A stretch of DNA of 64,000 nt from Chiua virens (Eukaryota > Basidiomycota > Agaricomycetes > Boletales > Boletaceae). The stretch is from the NCBI GenBank assembly GCA_019787685.1, contig JAHNUO010000055.1, positions 43,089-107,088 on the forward strand, read 5' to 3'. The notes below the pieces were generated by a model. That model was not told the DNA's origin. It worked only from the letters and a program-made list of their open reading frames with translations, and did not search any database. Below, piece after piece: positions 60,291 to 64,000 of the stretch; the first letter of the stretch is position 1; the number at the start of each line of letters is the position of its first letter. The position numbers were made by a program, and so were the translations under genes.

Positions 60291-61245
60291 GTCACGCCGC
60301 CCTTCGTGCCGGATTCAAGGCGACCATAGGATCATCTTCGCTGAGACACGCGCAGATCCCAATCGGCCCACAGAATGCACACATGATGCGAGAGATATCC
60401 CCATAGGGATAGCCTTTCCCTCGAGAAAATGTATGGAAGATGCTTGTGCCACCATCACGCGTGAATCCGCGGAGAGTGGCTTCTTGGAGTGTGAGTAGAG
60501 ATCCTCCTTGTTGCTCTTGGTGTCACGCGTATCGATCAACTGTTGATCACGATCCTGTGAAGGATATTAGACCTATACGGAGCCCTCGGCAATGATCGCG
60601 CAGAGGAGGACGGAAAGTGGAAACGTATGTTAATCCATTTCAGCCACTCGACTCATAGCAGAGATAATTCGTTTCTGTCTCGAGGGCAGGTCCATTGACA
60701 CCAGGAACCAGTCCCTCGAGCGTTTGAATGACCTCGGCCTAGTGAAGCCACCATGGGAATCTGCGAGTCGACTGTGGCAGAGATGCCATGATTAATAAAG
60801 GCCCACAGAGCCTAGTCATATCACATTGCGGACAACTCGGAAATATTCGTCCGATCGAAGATCATCGAACTCGGAGGCCGTTGAAAATGCAATTACTCTT
60901 ACTCGTGTTTTGGGTTTGGCGTGCACCTCCACAAGGCCACTTGCACGACCGGATCCCAAAGGATGGGTTTAGGAAACTTGCATGGCCCAGGGGGTTCATC
61001 ATTTGCAGGAAAGAGCGTAACTTGCTCAACCTGTTGGCACGGTTAGCACATGAACTTTTAGGGGGGAAAATGCGAAACGAAAGGAAGCTGACAATTGTGC
61101 CGTGCTCTACTCACAAGACCTGATCATCACATCAAATCCGGGACAATATTGCACCAAGGGCGCTACGCCATACTTTGTGACAGGTGACAGCGCTTCAGTA
61201 TAGACAACCAAAACTCTGCGGCACGATCTGTCATGTACGTCAATT
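60291..61245 (-). other. Unidentified coding-like block, minus strand
   Basis: Minus-strand pieces look protein-like: VLVVYTEALSPVTKYGVAPL then VQYCPGFDVMIRSC (about 61215-61115), followed after a GTGAGT donor by VEQVTLFPANDEPPGPCKFP and KPILWDPVVQVALWRC (about 61045-60925), later EVIQTLEGLVPGVNGPALET (about 60740-60680), and GYPYGDISRIMCAFCGPIGI (about 60425-60365). Stops lie between the pieces. Either a multi-exon gene I cannot name or a decayed one. Confidence 0.3.
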
Positions 61246-63399
61246 ATTTGGGAATGGTTCGAACCTGAAAATTATGTCTTTTCCGAGTCTCATCATGGGG
61301 TCTAATCTTGATCCTGTCTTCTGTCAATCTTACAGCACGGACAAGGTATGATTTGGTTTATAAACTGCGCGTTGACAACGGGCAGTTGGAGGAGAAGGAT
61401 TTAAGCTCCCTGACGATACAGATACTTGTCCTGTCTTCTAACGCGACGAGCATCGATGCTTCAACGACCGGCCCGGGATACCATTCCATCACGATCGTTG
61501 TGTACCTGACGGCCAATGCACATGATGAGTAATCGCCAATTTCAAAGCTGTACAGTACCCACTCAGATCAGTGATTTCCGTATTTTACGCATTGATAGCG
61601 CAGTCACCGTATCTGAGTCATCACCGTTGGAGCAATGGTTGTGGAGTAAGTACATTCGGGGCTCGAGCGTTCGCGAACCGCAGCAAGACGTCACGTTTGA
61701 ACCTGAACGCCACTGCCATTCAATGATTCCGATCCGGTCGCTTGTCGTAACGTTGTTCGCAGCCTGCACGCTTCAAGGGGCAGTTGTATTATCTTCTCGA
61801 TTCTTGTTGAATCTGCCAGTGGATCGTCTGGCAAGTAGGAATTGAATTCCACTTTGACACCGTGACGATCCTAAGCGAAACGACAAACCTTATAGATCAA
61901 ACCAATGATTTTCTAGGTCAACTCGTGACAATATGGCGAGGTCTGCCAGTGGGTCAAGGTGAATCCCGCGTCGATGGTATCCTAGGATTTCAACCCACAC
62001 GGAATGAGTTCGAGAGTATCAAGAATTTAATCATTCCGTCACATACTCGCTGATACAGCGCCTGCCATGCCAGGTATGGCAGGCGCTCGAAGGAACCAGA
62101 AGACTCGGAAGGGCACGGTGAGGGAAAATGAATCTACTGGCGGGCTTTTCTTCACACTATGAGGTTCTCTGAAGCGACGTTGTTATCACAGGTATCTCCA
62201 GTTTACAAACGTGCGGAGGTTCATGCTACTTGCCTACACCTTTCCGAGTGGAAGATCAGACCGTCGTACGATGCGCATGAGGCAACTTGGGATTTAATCG
62301 CGTAGTGGAGATACTACGGCGCTTAACCCAAATAGGCGCCATGAAAGCCTTAAGCCTACAGGTTTGGCTAGCCTCCTGCGGCCTTCCGTTCCTCGACGAA
62401 ATCCGGAAGAACAAACAAGAAATCAGAAATGGAAGAAACATTCAAGCCAACTCACCAGGGGGCCGCTCGAACGCCGCGATAATCGTATATAATCGATTAC
62501 GGTAATCATGTTCTCGTCCTGATTGCATAAAGCACATAATTGACCGGCGATTATAATGAGGTCTACATATACCATGTGGGTTTTGCGTTCGAGACTTCGA
62601 GTTCGAATTCTCCGAGTCTGACTCAGTCACTGGTTTTGATCGGCGGAACTTGTTTGCATGCCCGGTTTTCGTTCTGTTTAATGCCGTGGGGCTAACGCGC
62701 TTTCTTTTTCGAGCGTTCTTTTTTGAAAACCGAACAAGGAGACCCGGTGAAGCGAACAAAACGCATCGTTTGTTGATTGTGCTCAAGGCAACGCAAAATG
62801 TTCTAGAACACATCCCGTGACGGTGCCGTTTATAGCAAGGGCTTGGTGCTGGAGGAGGACGATGTCCGAGTCACCATCATTGGGACCCTAGACATCACGA
62901 AGGGTAGACAGGAATTTTAGGTTCTCGATTCTGGTGCCACAAAGGCAGCAGGCGTCTCCCCGCCGAGGCCTCTCAATCCCCGATCGCTAGCTTACTGTGT
63001 TTTTACGGAGTAATCTCTGTCAGCTTAATCACCACCAGACATGAATGACCGTAATTTGGACGCACACATGTTACATGCACATTGATAATGGATCTCGTGG
63101 GAAGATCAGATTGGTAAGGCCAAGTCAAATAAAGTGGTCTGATTTGGGAATAAGATAACAAGTGTCCTTGAACTCCTACTGGTACACGCTAACTTTTTGA
63201 CAGCATAAACAACATTTGATCATAATAACGACAGCAAGAGCACCTCCGAGTCTGTTTCAGTCCTCTCTCGAGACAGAAAGGGTGAAACAAGCGATCGAAA
63301 TATGGCTATAATCGTCATATAGTCCAGGAAGATGCGAATGGGGTCAACGAGGACAGAGAGTAGCGAGAGAAGAGAAACAGACATGCAGGTTTAATAAAA
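61246..63399. other. Intergenic with weak open frames
   Basis: A signal-peptide-like start MIPIRSLVVTLFAACTLQGA lies at about 61724 (+), followed in another frame by FHFDTVTILSETTNLIDQTN (to 62053), suggesting a decayed small secreted protein. A Lys/Arg/Ser-rich minus-strand frame (62442-62813) shows no domain. Nothing else is supported. Confidence 0.35.
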
Positions 63400-64000
63400 T
63401 TATTCCTCTTTTATACCAGCCCCTCGGGCATCACCATTTAAATCTAGTGAGTCTTGGATAATGCCAGCTTTAATTCGCGCGTTTGGTGAGGGTCGTCGGC
63501 TGTCATTTGTAGTCGAATCCGCACGAGGCCGCTTGCGCGATGGGGGTGAGATGAGACCGGTACCATTCACCATACCCTTATCGATATTTCCGCCACCACG
63601 CTCTGAGGACGTGTAGTGATCTATGTCTCGATCGCGCTCCCACGATAGCGCGTCTCTCCCGTTTGTAGGCGGGAGTGCCATGTGGAGTTGTTGCGCGCCG
63701 GGTTGCGGCGCACTCTGGGACAGGAAATCGAGCCAACTCGTGTCCCCAGATTGTCCTGGAAAGGAATGAATGGCGTGCGATGCGAAATGGATGTTGGTTT
63801 ACCCACCTGATTCCTGCTGCTGCGGTGGCGGCGGTGCTTGTTGGGACGGTGCATGTGAAGGCCAGTCTATTGGAGCGAACTGTGACGGTTGCTGTGGCGG
63901 CGGACGGTGGTCATCACCGTTCTCCAAAAAAGCAGAAAGTAGGTCCGGGGACTGCTGAGAACGTGAGTTGGAACCATTTGGTGGCTGGCCGGGCGGCATA
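63400..64000 (-). CDS. Pro/Gln-rich protein, partial at right edge
   Basis: Not recognised. Two exons are visible: one entering from the right edge (PPGQPPNGSNSRSQQSPDLL, SAFLENGDDHRPPPQQPSQF), and a last exon after a roughly 47-nt intron (GTAAACC...TTCCAG, about 63763-63810) beginning GQSGDTSWLDFLSQSAPQPG and ending LDLNGDARGAGIKEE at 63400. It includes a basic patch SPPSRKRPRAD, a possible nuclear localisation signal. The Met at 63999 could be internal; the gene very likely starts beyond the window. Low-complexity Pro/Gln runs and the basic patch suggest a nuclear regulatory protein, which is only inference. Confidence 0.6.

Overview
The window reads as nuclear DNA of a filamentous basidiomycete. 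Genes are split by many GT-AG introns of about 45-60 nt, they are closely spaced on both strands, and several families seen here are typical of Agaricomycetes: Hua1-like PPxY protein, DUF6533 membrane protein, NPCC/Pom34 nucleoporin, AflY/questin-oxidase-like protein and expanded laccases. The style fits a Rhizoctonia/Thanatephorus-type fungus (Ceratobasidiaceae). That is an inference from gene content, not a database match.

Layout. 0-16.8 kb: a partial MFS permease leaving the left edge (-), a decayed DHA2-type MFS relic (-), cytidine deaminase (-), a Hua1-like protein (-), a Pom34-like nucleoporin (+), two tandem PhzF-family paralogs (-), a nine-exon DUF6533 membrane protein (+) and trimethylguanosine synthase (-). 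17-36.2 kb: a head-to-tail (+) array of laccases. One is a divergent copy. Three are close copies that share coding and upstream DNA, one of them truncated by a deletion in the copper-site exon. The fifth is dead and has lost copper ligands. A fragment of the PhzF gene lies inverted inside this array. 36.5-44 kb: AflY-like oxidoreductase, a small PPxY-motif protein and a long coiled-coil protein, all (+). 44.3-51.2 kb: two (-) genes for an apparently unnamed zinc-binding repeat family flank a glycolipid-transfer-protein gene (-). 52.8-56.4 kb: a Zn2Cys6 transcription factor (+). 57-59.1 kb: a sixth laccase, (-), dead. 59.1-63.4 kb: sparse DNA with one unidentified coding-like block. The right edge holds the 3' part of a Pro/Gln-rich (-) gene.

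How the genes fit together. Housekeeping genes (TGS1, nucleoporin, deaminase, lipid transfer) are interleaved with accessory secreted-enzyme and transporter genes that are duplicating and decaying. The laccases would act outside the cell on phenolics. No operon-like pathway is evident. The most unusual features are the laccase array with its conserved GC-AG intron and exon-deletion allele, the zinc-finger repeat family, PhzF paralogs lacking the usual catalytic glutamate, several stop-free introns whose length is a multiple of three, and local frame-switch lesions in two otherwise conserved genes.

Gene models were built by eye from splice signals and family conservation. Exon borders given to the base are those where the reading phase closes exactly; other borders are approximate.
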